NCBI GenBank assembly: GCA_023374025.1
Contig: SIJG01000050.1
Span: 1-64,000, forward strand
Direction of reading: 5' to 3'
DNA: 64,000 nucleotides
Origin: Heterodera schachtii
Taxonomy: Eukaryota > Nematoda > Chromadorea > Rhabditida > Heteroderidae
Part shown: positions 22,701-33,187 of the stretch, piece after piece
Numbering within the stretch: the stretch's first letter is position 1
Layout of the letters: every line of letters starts with the position of its first letter
Position numbers and translations under genes: made by a program
The notes under the pieces: generated by a model
What the model was told of the DNA's origin: nothing
The model's database searches: none
The model's input: only the letters and a program-made list of their open reading frames with translations

Positions 22701-25700
22701 GGGCCGAACTGAGCGAGTCCGGAATCGGGGTTTGCCGCTGTGTTTGGGTGTATTGCCTAGGACTGGTCATTAATTTCAATAATTAGGATCCAAATGGGAT
22801 TATTCCAAATTTTTTCTGTTTTTAAAATCTTTTTGCCTGGAATTAACGCAAAAATTTAATTAATCGTTGCGAATCCCGACCCGTTATAGCCATAAGAACT
22901 CAAAACATTGAGTCTCGCCGTACGGTATATTATACTTTCTTTTGTTGACAACACTTCTTGCTCCTTGGACCGCCCAATTTTTAAATACTTATTACAAAAT
23001 GCCTTTGTTTTTCAGGGGATGGGATGATATGAAACAGAGCATCACAATGGCATATGAAGCGCTGACAGATAAAGTGTCGCAGGCCTTCTGTTGGGGCAAA
23101 TGGCTGGGTGAAAAATGCATACACTACGGCAAAGTTTTGCTCGGCTTTTTGGTCAAAAAGCTTGTGACAGCATAGGCAGCATGCCCGAAATTGGAAAAGG
23201 TCGCCAAAACAATCACCGACATTTTTGGCGTTGGCAAAAAAGCGAATCCAATTGAAGTCAAAAAGGGAATGTCTGTTTGTGAAGTGGTGAAGCAGTACAC
23301 GTCAACGCAATTCAAGCAGGAGATTCCCAATGTTGTGAACACTGTTTCCCGTAAGTTTGTCCAATTTCCCCAGGTTGTCATCATATTGCAAGAAGGGGCT
23401 CCAATTTAAATATGGGCATTAAATCTTAGAAGATTTGCTTAGTTCAAAACTTAAAAAAAAAATTTTGGTGAACAAACCGAGAGGGTCCGATGGTGCTGAA
23501 ATTTGAGTGCATTTGTTAAAAGATTTTATCAAAAAAAAAATGCTCGAATTTTGCGATTTTGAGCAAATTCTTTAAGAAAATTTGACGCTTTTGCAGGGAC
23601 TGTCCCAGGTGAGGACTGGGAGTTCTGTACCCGGGAATAGACAAAATCATGCCGCCGAAATCACGCGGAACAAAATCAGGCCGAATGGAATTTTTTTAAA
23701 AATTTTCTAACTTAGAAAAAATCTTAGAAAATTTTTTATAAGAAAATTTTAAGAAAAAAAAATCTTGAAAAATTTCCAGCGATTTTTGTTTTAAAATTTT
23801 ATTATAATTAAGTTTTTTTCGAAAATTTTCCAAAAGAAATCTTTTTTCTTGAAATTTTCCTATAAAAAAATTTCTTAAGATTTCGTAAATTCTGTTTATA
23901 AATTTTTTTAAAAATTTCTCGCGTCGTGATTTTGGGGTGCATCCGCTGTACCACCATCCCCCCCCCCAAATAATGGAAAACAGAAGTCCAATTTTGTTAT
24001 TTTTAACAAAAAATCGAAAAAATAAAATCAATGTTTTTAAGGCATTTTGTGCATTTAAACGAGGGCTCCTAATTGAAATTTTTCAAAATCAGCAAGACCA
24101 ACAAAAAACCAACATTTGGGGTCAAAAAATCAGCATTTTGGAAATTTTGTTCCACTAAAAAATTCAATAAAAATAATTTTTTCAAAATCGAATTAATTCA
24201 AATATTCGCTTCAAGAAAAAAGATAAGTCAAAATCAAAACTCATTTAAATTTTGCATTTTTATTTAAAATCCAAAAATAAGTATAAAATAAGCATATATA
24301 ATGCTGAAATAAGCACAAACTTAGAAATAAGCACACTTGGGAGCCCTGCTTATTTCTAGTTTATTTGCATTAATTCTCTGTCCGCTTTTTTAGCAAAAGA
24401 ACTTTGGCAATCCCATGGTGTTTTTGTTTTTTTTGAATTTTTACCAATTTACCTTTTTTTTAATTTCTAAGGAGATATCGCCAATCATTGTTTACCCAAA
24501 GAAAATGGCATACGAAAATTCTACGAACAAAACCCAAATTGGATGGCACACGTTGCGGCTACCTGCAATCCGATCACCGAATACACCGGCGGGGTCTGTA
24601 AAGCAATCCACAGACCCGGGTTGGGTGCTAGAGAATAGTATAGAGCAGGGATGGCATTCCGAGGCCCCAAAAATTTTCTGAAACCGGAATTCCGGGGGTC
24701 AAAAAAATTTCTAAATCAGAATTCCGAGGCCCAAAAATTTTCGGAACTCGGAATTCCGACCCTAAAAACTTCGGAAATCGGAAAACTTTCAAAAAATATA
24801 AAACATAATAAAAAAAAATTCTAAATATTTTAATAGGCTAAATTTGAATCTTAACAAGTAAAAGGAGATTCCAAAAATGTTTTTGGTTATTTGAATATTT
24901 TGTTTAAAAATTGTTCAATGATTTTATCAAAATCTTTTTTATGTCATTTTGCATTATTTTAGAAACAAATTTTTGGGAAAAGGAGTGACTTTTACACGTT
25001 TTTTACGGCGCGTTTTTTTTCAAAAACTTTTTGGGAACATTAGGGGGGTCCGGCGGTGCCGATAGGCGCCATCGGGAAATTTTTAAAAATTTCAGTTCAA
25101 TTTATTAAGAGAAATTGTACAAAAATTACGTTTTGAAAAAAAATTTAAAAAAACGAAAATTTTCGACTTTTCATCAAAAATTTCGGAAGTCGGATTTCGG
25201 AATTCCGACCCCAAAAATGTCGGAAATCGGAATTCCGCGCCATCCCTGGATAGAGAGAATTGAATTTGCCATTTTAAATTGTAATTTTTGTAGGGAAGTT
25301 ATCTTTAAAATGAAAACCTTTTCCGATTTATTGGCAATAATTGAGCCGTCCGTTTCAATATAATTATTAAAAATTTTCAGAAAATTTTGGACAACATCTT
25401 CTCCAAAAAACAACTCCCGAAGAAAACGAAGAAATTACAAGTGAGTTGATTTATATGTAGTAATTCATGCAGTCCTGATTGAGAAGGAGAGTGGATGAGA
25501 GAGAGAAGAGGAAGGAAAGAAAGAAAGAGAGACAGAGGGAGGAGAGAGAGAGAGAAGACAGTTGCAGGTCTGTAACCAGAAAAAAATTCGGTAGCGGCAC
25601 CGTAAGAAAATTCAGTAAATATTAAAAAACTTTTCTGAAAATTTTACTTTCATTTTAGATGTGGTTACGGGCCTGCTGACAATTTTAATTTGTCCATTTA

Positions 25701-28700
25701 TATATTTGAGGGGGGGGGGGGAAGAGAAACATTAAAAATAAAAAAGTTATACATATTTGTCCTTTTTAGTCTGCATTTATTCAACAGTTTAAAAAATGGG
25801 TTTCTTCGGACCCTGTGGTCGACGTGGCCAGCAAAAACGCAAATCTCCTTGGTAGATTCTTGCAGAAAAGTAATGGGCCGCCAAAAACCTTATGTGACAA
25901 TTTCTTGCCATCTGTTCCGCCGGTCAGTGTGATTTTAATCAAAGAAAGATTTTTATGAGACCCTCACTAATCCTCTTGGATTGCAAAATTACCCATTAAC
26001 AATTTTAATGTTTTTGCATTGAGTTCATATAGGAATTAAATTTTCGATCCTAATTATTTAGTGGAAATGAGCTTGAATAATAACGCATTTTTGACATTTA
26101 ATCCATTTCTTAGGGGGCGTGGAATCAATTCGTCAACGTCACTTTGGACTTTGGCATAGGTTCTGCAGTTAAACTCGTAAAACGACGCAAGGAAAAGAAG
26201 ACAAATAAATTGGTGATTAAAAATATTAATAAATAAACTGCCCCACATTTGAAAAATTTATTAATTATTTTGATGGTGTCTTTAGGCCCGGGATGCCCGT
26301 TAAATGGGTTTTTTTGACCGGGTAGCTCGAGCCTGGTTAATTCTCCTAACAATAAGCCCGGAGCCGGCATTTTCAAAATTCCGGTCTCTAGTTATTAATT
26401 ATTCATTGCAATAAGGAATTAACCAAATTAATAATATCATAAAATAATTTGCACGTATTTTGCATTATTATTTATTTTATTTTTTATATTTTTTGAATTA
26501 TTTGTTTTTTGTCGAACACATAGATTATTTTTGGGTTAATCCCTAACCAAAAAGAGATTGAATTTATTTGGCATTATTTTTATTTGCTCAAAATTTCAGG
26601 AAATTTTGGACCCGTTGGCCTATGTCGGAACGCACGCAAAACTCGCGCTTGGTAATGCCTTGAAAATAAGCGAAAAACCAACAAAGTGCGGTGACAGACC
26701 AAGCGATGGTCTCTGTTCATCATTTTGGGAAGATTTCTTATCTTCAGTTAAGACGGTCAGTGCTTTTGTTGGTTTTACAAAGCAATGAATCGCATGAGCA
26801 AAGTAATGCTGGTCGAGACCGAAAATTTCCTGAGACTCGAGACTGAGATCAGCAGAAAAACATGACTTAAAAAAAAAAAATTAAATTGTACACTTAAAAC
26901 CCGTTTGCCGTTGCGAATTTTGGTTCTTCAATTACATATTTAGCAACCAATCATTATTTTAAAAATACATAATAAGTGGATGATCAAGTTAATTTCTCTT
27001 GCCTGGGCTGTTTTTACAAAATTTTAAAAGGGTGGTTTCGTCGTAGAGAATTGAGGGAATGCCAAAGGTGGAATAGAAAAAAAAACAATAAAATTTGGAA
27101 GCCTCTTTTTTCTCCGCAAATTCAATCGGATTTTGTCCTTTAAAGGCTCACAGATATTTGGACCGGCGGAATGGACAATTGAACATTAATTACTACAGTG
27201 AAAGAAATATTTTTGAATGGTTTTAGCATTGTAAATATTTTGGATTCTAAGAAAAATGAAAAAAATTAATTTTATTGCTACTCTTTTTTAAGAGTAAAAA
27301 ATTTAATTCACTGCCGTTATGTCCACTGTTCAATTGTCCGTTATTTTCCAAATGACTTCCTCTTAATGTCCATTGGCCAAATGTCCGGTCACACCAATAA
27401 ATGCCCTTTTTGAATTTTTGGGCTGAAGCCCGGCGCCGGGAATTTTAAAAATTTGAAGAGGAGTTCAATCGCCAATCGCAAGGCCCTTTTCTGACCCCCC
27501 TCTTGCATAGCTAAGAAATCAATAATAAAATAGCTAAAAATTTGTTGACATTCAAATTACTCAATTTATTAGGGGGCATTGAATCAATCCGTCGATTTCG
27601 CAGTTGACAAAAGCACAAATTATGCAATTCAATGTGCCAATAAATGGATCAAAACTACGGAGAAGAAGGCAATGAATTTATGATTAAAAACAAAATCTAT
27701 TTTTGTTTACAAATTTCAGAAGGAATTTTTATGGATTATTAAAATGCAAAAAATTAATTAAGCAAATTAATATTATAACTTTCAGAAAAATAAGCCCAAA
27801 AATGCTAAAAAATCAGCTGGCGGCAATTCCCCCAAAGAAGGAACATTTCCAAATGTAAGTCGTGAATGAATTGGTATTATGAATTCTTAATTTTTCATTT
27901 CCATTCTGAAGGCATCAGGATTTAATTTTATTCTTTTATTTTATAAATAAGTTATTCGGTCTCGAAAATCGGGACACTAATGCAATGAGATTGGGTGAAA
28001 GGAACAAATTGGTGGATCAGTTGGTAAATTCCAGTTTTTTGGAGGTTCGGCTTCAAACTCAATTATTTTAATTAATATTATAAGAAATTATTTTTTCTTT
28101 AATGAGAATAAATAAAAATAAGTTATTTTTAAGGTGAGAATGTTATTTAAAAAAGTGAAAAACTGGCCTCACAATCAGGCATAAAAACCCGATTTTCGAG
28201 ACCTTGTAACTCTCCCTGGGTTGTCGGTATGGCAATGTATAATTAAAAATACACAATACAAATTGGCCTTGCTCTCTCTCTATTTATTGGGTGGTATATC
28301 ATTTATATGCAATTTCAACTCAGTTGAAACTGTTGCCTTGTCAGTCAACGCTGAACAACAGCAACACAGCGTCGTCGGCACATTTGGACCAATCAGCAGC
28401 TGCCGAAGAAGTGGGACCTCCCCCCCCCCCCTTTATCATATGAAAAAATAGCCAAAATAACAATACGGAATATGGATTCGGTTCTTTCAATTTTGCCATA
28501 AAATTAAAAAAAAATCCTCTAAATTTTTATTAAATTAATTTTCTTCCCAATTGAAGACAATTAATTGTGATTTTTTGAATTGCTTTCGTTTAATTTTTGT
28601 AATTTTTTGGGGCAGAAAAATGTGCGGAAAAAGGGATGGAGAGAACATAGTAAAACGAAAATGAATCGTCTTAATAAAGAAAAAATTATTAAAATTTCAG

Positions 28701-30196
28701 AAAAAACCTGAAGACGCACATTTTCTCCTTCTTCCACCTTCTGATTTTGGCGTCGGCAAACATGGCAATGAAAGTGGAAAGAAAAATAAGATGGACAAAG
28801 AAAGGATGGGTAACAGGGCCAAGACATTTGCCAAAGAACAGAAGCCGAAAAATACAAAAAAACGTGCCAATGAATGGGACGCGGAAAAAGCAAACAAATC
28901 TACCAAAAAGCTAATGAGGAAAATGGCAGAGGAAAAAACCAAAATGGCAAATGCAATGCTTTACCCTACGAAAGGCGAGAAGGACGCCGTGTACAGGTGG
29001 AGAGGGGGGGGGGGGGGGGGTGAATGGCAAATTGAAACATTTGGCCAAGAATTTGTCCGGAGTTTCGGATTGCAAATAATTTGATTCAAAATAGCTTATA
29101 TGGTCAAATGAAATTTTTTGAAAATAAAATATGTGAGACGTATTATCCAAGTAACTAATGGTTCAACCATCCTTAAAGATTACTTGGGGGACTTGAGACG
29201 AAGTTACTCAAATCGGCTAATGGCAACACCGAATCGGCATCGGCTAATGGCAACACCGAGTCGTCATCGGCTAATGGCAACACCGAGTCGGCATCGGCTA
29301 ATGGCAACACCGAGTCGTCATCGGCTAATGGCAACACCGAGTCGTCATCGGCTAATGGCAACACCGAGTCGGCATCGGCTAATGGCAACACCGAGTCGGC
29401 ATCGGCTAATGGCAACACCGAGTCGTCATCGGCTAATGGCAACACCGAGTCGGCATCGGCTAATGGCAACACCGAGTCGGCACCGGCTAATGGCAACACC
29501 GAGTCGGCATCAGCTAATGGCAACACCGAGTCGGCACCGGCTAATGGCAACACCGAGTCGGCATCGGCTAACGGCAACACCGAGTCGGCATCGGCTAACG
29601 GCAACACCGAGTCGGCATCAGCTAATGGCAACACCGAGTCGGCACCGGCTAATGGCAACACCGAGTCGGCATCGGCTAATGGCAACACCGAGTCGGCATC
29701 GGCTAACGGCAACACCGAGTCGGCATCAGCTAATGGCAACACCGAGTCGGCACCGGCTAATGGCAACACCGAGTCGGCATCGGCTAACGGCAACACCGAG
29801 TCGGCATCGGCTAATGGCAACACCGAGTCGGCATCGGCTAATGGCAACACCGAGTCGGCATCGGCTAACGGCAACACCGAGTCGGCATCGGCTAACGGCA
29901 ACACCGAGTCGGCATCGGCTAATGGCAACACCGAGTCGGCATCGGCTAATGACAACACCGAGTCGGCATCGGCTAATGGCAACACCGAGTCGGCATCGGC
30001 TAATGGCAATGGCAACACCGAGTCGGCATCGGCTAATGGCAACACCGAGTCGGCATCGGCTAATGGCAACACCGAGTCGGCGCATTCAGATCCACCAGCA
30101 AAAGGAGAAGTATATAGAATACATTTCAATAAAAAAAAATTAAGTTTAAATCATTTAGCAAATGGGTCATTTAAAATGGTGAGGGCTGACAAATAG
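10745..30196 (+). CDS. giant SecA-motor-domain protein, about 35 exons
   Basis: Likely ATG is 10797. Phase-checked exons: 10745-11534, 11703-11882, 12247-12417, 12762-13033, 13365-13554, 13820-13937, 14378-14587, 14695-15340, 15534-15621, 15956-16015, 16413-~16730, 16960-17016, ~17205-17509, 17934-18412, 18588-18719, 18880-18987, 19134-19410, 19781-19964, 20216-20410, 20743-21091, 21196-21829, 22131-22359, 23016-23350, 24394-24417, 24472-24597, 25381-25440, 25770-25922, 26114-26212, 26600-26755, 27573-27668, 27786-27854, 27952-28023, 28345-28410, 28701-28996, 29179-30196. Helical N-terminus; SecA motor with Walker A STGEGKSW, AYESDVIYGTMQDF, YSNGLHQCVQSF, ITGTIGNTDEQDF, HILIGTLLIARGVDE and RVEEQAAGRVARKGQPGS; then a helical TPR-like part, a hydrophobic segment (LLFVVGVAQTIYGAYLVI) and a low-complexity tail. 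Walker B is poorly kept (IDELINDEGD). Defects: frame change near 18303, TAG at 23173. Function unknown; bacterial SecA drives protein export. Confidence 0.75.
15032..15200 (+). repeat. in-frame acidic repeat TDQTEEESID
   Basis: Units of about 30 bp (actgatcagacggaggagga...) encode TDQTEEESID, SIDMTEEE, SIDLTEEE and variants. They sit inside the first nucleotide-binding fold, between Walker A and the VITSNKHLA block, where bacterial SecA has no such insertion. All steps are in frame. Confidence 0.85.
16530..16655 (+). repeat. in-frame EAEKE/DAEKE repeat
   Basis: Twelve-base steps (gaggccgaaaaa / gatgccgaaaaa) encode alternating EAEK and DAEK, a likely charged single helix, within the SecA motor region after the PGMENL block. 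Confidence 0.85.
17721..17830. repeat. dispersed GC-rich element copy
   Basis: Contains gggggccggcggtaccgataggcgcc followed by an AT-rich tail (aattttaagaatttaatg...). It is in an intron of the SecA-like gene. Other copies are at about 4228, 25043, 44858, 57999 and 58128, with diverged ones at about 16297, 23472, 43898 and 47384. Confidence 0.6.
19659..19680. repeat. (CA)n microsatellite
   Basis: About ten CA units in an intron of the SecA-like gene, preceded at about 19593 by a G-rich homopolymer. Confidence 0.9.
21336..21790 (+). repeat. 48-bp in-frame minisatellite (about 9.5 units)
   Basis: Unit starts every 48 bp from 21336 (21336, 21384, 21432 ... 21768). In the gene frame each unit encodes VPNAGPEPVADAGPEQ or the D variant (VADADPEQ). 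It is a Pro/Glu/Ala-rich, probably unstructured linker between the TPR-like part and the hydrophobic segment. The sequence is open in several frames on both strands, which creates long shadow ORFs. Confidence 0.95.
22407..22708. mobile_element. foldback element in an intron
   Basis: Ends ttcggccccagccaa (22407-22421) and ttggctggggccgaa (22694-22708) are exact complements. The arms continue for about 80 bp with lower identity (ataactttttnctttg, aaccaaatccaaca, tatcattcga). A related arm sits at 4385-4515 and another inside the 41.07-42.69 kb element. No clear target duplication was found. Confidence 0.75.
23690..23945. repeat. imperfect inverted repeat, AT-rich
   Basis: aaaattttctaacttagaaaaaatc... 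is followed by an imperfect complement (cctataaaaaaatttcttaag). It resembles the arms of the inverted repeat at 52.74-53.0 kb. It lies in an intron of the SecA-like gene. Confidence 0.45.
24646..25248. mobile_element. hAT-like MITE (about 603 bp)
   Basis: Begins CAGGGATGGCATTCCGAGG and ends with CGGAATTCCGCGCCATCCCTG read as its complement. The inside reiterates cggaattccg/ggaattccgag on both strands. Flanks are GTATAGAG and GATAGAGA, so the target duplication is imperfect. A copy of the GC-rich dispersed element (25043-25140) is nested in it. It lies in an intron of the SecA-like gene. Confidence 0.7.
25043..25140. repeat. dispersed GC-rich element copy
   Basis: ggggggtccggcggtgccgataggcgcc followed by an AT-rich tail, nested in the 24646-25248 element. 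Confidence 0.6.
25469..25560. repeat. (GA)n-type purine tract
   Basis: About 90 bp of almost pure G/A (gagagagaagaggaaggaaag...), in an intron of the SecA-like gene. Confidence 0.85.
26756..27572. other. long intron; inverted GGACA-rich segment
   Basis: No exon was found here. At about 27148-27190 and 27310-27400 there is an imperfect inverted repeat (ggacaattgaaca against tgttcaattgtcc, and ggaccgg against ccggtca) that looks like a degraded transposon. Confidence 0.4.
29206..30080 (+). repeat. 27-bp in-frame minisatellite (about 32 units)
   Basis: Units of gcatcggctaatggcaacaccgagtcg encode ASANGNTES in the phase fixed by the preceding exon (28701-28996). Variants are SSANGNTES and APANGNTES, one ASANDNTES, and one unit with a 6-bp insertion (two extra codons). 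The tail is Ser/Asn/Thr-rich and acidic and ends 38 codons later at TAG 30194-30196. A 318-codon antisense ORF and a 341-codon ORF in another + frame are shadows of this array. Confidence 0.9.
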
Positions 30197-30673
30197 GCAT
30201 TTCTGAAATTAGAGTCTTTTTAGTTTTAATTAATTTTTGGTGTGTTTTCCAAATTTTTTTAAATCTATTTTAATAATACTCAAAATTGGCTGTTTTTAGT
30301 GAAATTATCTCAACAAAATTTTCAGAAAAACTGTATAATATTGGTCTTCTTTCCTTACTGTCTTAAATTTTCAATCTCCGAATAAAAATATGCGAAATTT
30401 TCGTGGACTCCAAATACACTGTGTTAACTTTTCAGTTGTGAAGTGGAGTTATCTCTAGCAATTTGCTGATGTGAGTGCCAATGAGTTCCGGTGGAAAAGG
30501 GAATTTAAAAACATTTGAAAAAATTCGATCAAATCGTTTGATCTTTTATTTTACGTTTACCTTTCATATTTTATTTGTTTCATTCGTTTTATTTTGTTTT
30601 GCTGCGTGCGGACCGCCTAATTACCACCAAGCTTAGCAAAATTATAAAGTATTTTTGGACAATAGCAGAAAGC
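30197..30673. other. intergenic, nothing recognised
   Basis: Sequence downstream of the SecA-like gene. No reading frame or repeat is supported. Confidence 0.4.
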
Positions 30674-30724
30674 AGGGCCCAAAAAAGGTGACCTTTTATC
30701 TCAAACGGTCCTTTTTGGGCCTTG
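30674..30724. repeat. 50-bp hairpin
   Basis: cagggcccaaaaaaggtgacc and ggtcctttttgggccttg form a long stem with a loop of about 13 bases. It may be a tiny transposon relic. No target duplication is visible. Confidence 0.6.
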
Positions 30725-30884
30725 AGAGAGAAGAACACAACAACAGCAGTGGTGGTGTGGCCATGCCGCTCGCCAATCACTTTCCTAATTCAATTCATAG
30801 GAAAAGCTGGATTCATTTTTGTTCTTTTTTTTGACACATCCAGGGTCCCTAAAAAGGGACCGACCATGTACATATCCTAAACGG

Positions 30885-31264
30885 CATAGGTGGGCGAGGG
30901 GGGGGGGGGGGGGGGGTCAATTTCGTAAATCGTACGGGGGTCCGAGGCAATTTCGTAAAATTTTCGGCCAAATTCGAAAAAGCACTGGTAAAGATGGGAA
31001 AATTTTACGAAATTGAAAAAAAAAAAACCAAATTTTGTGCAAAAAACCCAAAATTTTTACGATTTTGAATTGCATTTCGTTAAAAGTTTCACGAAATTCT
31101 ATTTCATCTTTTCTATTTCGTAAAATTTTTACAATTTTGAATTTTGATTTCCTATTTCGTAAAAATTTTGGCCTCTGAGGGGGGGGGGGGGGGGGGGGGG
31201 TGGGGGGTATTTCGTATTTCGTAAAGGCAAATTTCTGACCCCCCCCCCCCCTTGTCCATGTATG
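30885..31264. mobile_element. hAT-like MITE (380 bp), poly-G rich
   Basis: Ends CATAGGTGGGCGAGGGG and (complement) CATACATGGACAAGGGG are inverted. The exact 8-bp duplication CTAAACGG flanks at 30877-30884 and 31265-31272. Long G and C homopolymers lie just inside each end. The inside reiterates atttcgtaaaa/ttttacgaaat words. Non-coding. Confidence 0.85.
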
Positions 31265-31272
31265 CTAAACGG

Positions 31273-32360
31273 CCTTTAGTGCCATGTGGCATGGAATTCG
31301 TCCGCTCGTCGCCTTTCACTTTTTTTTTACACATTCGTTGTTTCTTTTTATTGATTTTTTTAATACATACATTTATTTATTCTTTTTTATTCATTTCAAA
31401 GAAATTGGCTTTTTAATAATAAAAAGTGATTCCGTAATTTTAGCATAATTAACGAAACCAAAAATGGATAATTCTTTTTAAGCGACTAATATAAAAGTCT
31501 CATTTTTTTTATCACTGAACGCGCTGCCAATGACGAGAATGGAAATGTTGACCTGCCTTGGGCCTTTGCTCAATTTTGAGACTTTACAATAATCTTTGCT
31601 AAATTCTTTTGCATTGTCCTAATCATTTAAAAATTAATTATTTTAATTTTATAATATTATTAAATAAAATATTCGGATAGCAATTTTAGTTATTTAATTA
31701 TTTTTTCTGCAGCATTTTGTTTTGCCGAGATAAGAATGAAAATAAATTTTTCAAGAATTCTTCATGTTTAATGCCACTGTTGATCATTAAAAATGGGAAT
31801 TCTTAACTAAATTAGTGCACATGCCATTTTTGGATTTCGTTTTTTTCACTTTTTTCCTTCATCGAACGGATTTTAATTATTGATTCGAATTTTATTTCTT
31901 ACCAGAAAATAAATTAGGCTCAGACCCACTCATCCCAGAATGTTCAATTTTTTTAAAAATTGTTTCCATTAATTTTAAAAATTAGCGCAGAATTTGAAAA
32001 ATTATTTTCTGTAATTTATTTATTTATTTTTTTTTTAAATAAAAAAATAAAAATAACCAAAAGAAGGGCATGTGCCACTTACACTTTTGGTGGAAATAAG
32101 GTGAAATGGAAAGTAGTGATAAAAGACAATTGAAATTTGAATGGAGAAGCAGAAATTAGAAAAGTCAGACCTCCAACAAAGGGAAATTTGGATTTTTTTT
32201 ATAGGGGTTGGAGAAAAAAAATGTTTTTGAGAAAAAATTTTTTAAGAAAGTTTGAAATAGGTATTTTAGTATAGTTTTTTAATTTTATTTAAAACGCCAA
32301 AATAGTGAATTTTAACTATTTTAGTGATGAAACGCCAGAATATGCGGAAAAAGTTAAAAT
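31273..32360. other. AT-rich, nothing recognised
   Basis: No convincing gene, RNA or repeat. Confidence 0.4.
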
Positions 32361-32368
32361 ATAATGAG

Positions 32369-33014
32369 TTGGGTTATAAGTTGTATGCACTAAAAAATGC
32401 CAAATATGCGCATAAAATATGCACTAAAAATCCCTCAAATATGCCCTAAAAACCCGAAAAATGCCCAAATACGCATTAAAATATGCTTAAAAAACTGCCA
32501 AAAATGGCTTTTAACCTAAAAAAATGCCAAAAATTGTGTATAACTTAAGAATTGACTTTTAAAACACCAAAACAGGGTTAAGGAGCATTTTTAGTCAATT
32601 GCAAAAATATTGAATTTCCAAATTTATAAATTTTTATTATATGCTAAAACAAAATTACATTTTTATATAAATAAATTTTTTTCCAAAAGTTCTTTTACAA
32701 AACTTAATAATTTCCGATTTTAGGGGTGTATTTTTTAAAAAATTCCAAAAAAGTCAATCTTTAGGGGGTGTATTTTTCGCTTTTTTCGTATTTTTCTTAT
32801 GAAAATTTCCAAAAAAATGGCTGAAATATGCTCTAAAAACTCAAAAATGGCCAACTATGCATTTATTCTCAAAAACCCCCAAAATATGCTTTTATATGCA
32901 CTAAAAACCTTCACCAAATCAAAAAATTTTAATGCAGAAATGCTATTTTTGAGCCCCTTTCTTCATAGCATATGCGCAGAAAAAATATGCAAAATCATAC
33001 AAATTATAACCCTA
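32369..33014. mobile_element. hAT-like MITE (646 bp)
   Basis: Left end TTGGGTTATAAGTTGTATG and right end, as complement, TAGGGTTATAATTTGTATG. Flanks are ATAATGAG (32361-32368) and GTAATGAG (33015-33022), seven of eight bases equal. The inside reiterates aaatatgc. The 83-codon ORF inside is not believed. Confidence 0.75.
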
Positions 33015-33187
33015 GTAATGAGAAAAAATGGAAAATCAAAAATCAACTAAATATATAAACAGGCGAAAAACATAAAAAAATAACAAAATATTCATTTAAA
33101 TAAATAAGTTAACGACAATTTGCAAAAACCAATTTTGACAGAAATTGAATTGGCCAAATCATAAATAAATAATAAAAGGAAAATGAT

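Noticed and set aside
24056..24352. Possible hAT-like element with GAGGGCTCC and GGAGCCCTG ends
   Set aside because: Ends pair over about 10 bp only and the 8-bp flanks do not match.
29173..30143. Long ORFs over the 27-bp array (318 codons antisense reading SVLPLADAD; 341 codons in + frame reading MATPSRHRL)
   Set aside because: A 27-bp repeat without stops is open in several frames at once. The phase from the preceding exon selects the ASANGNTES frame instead.
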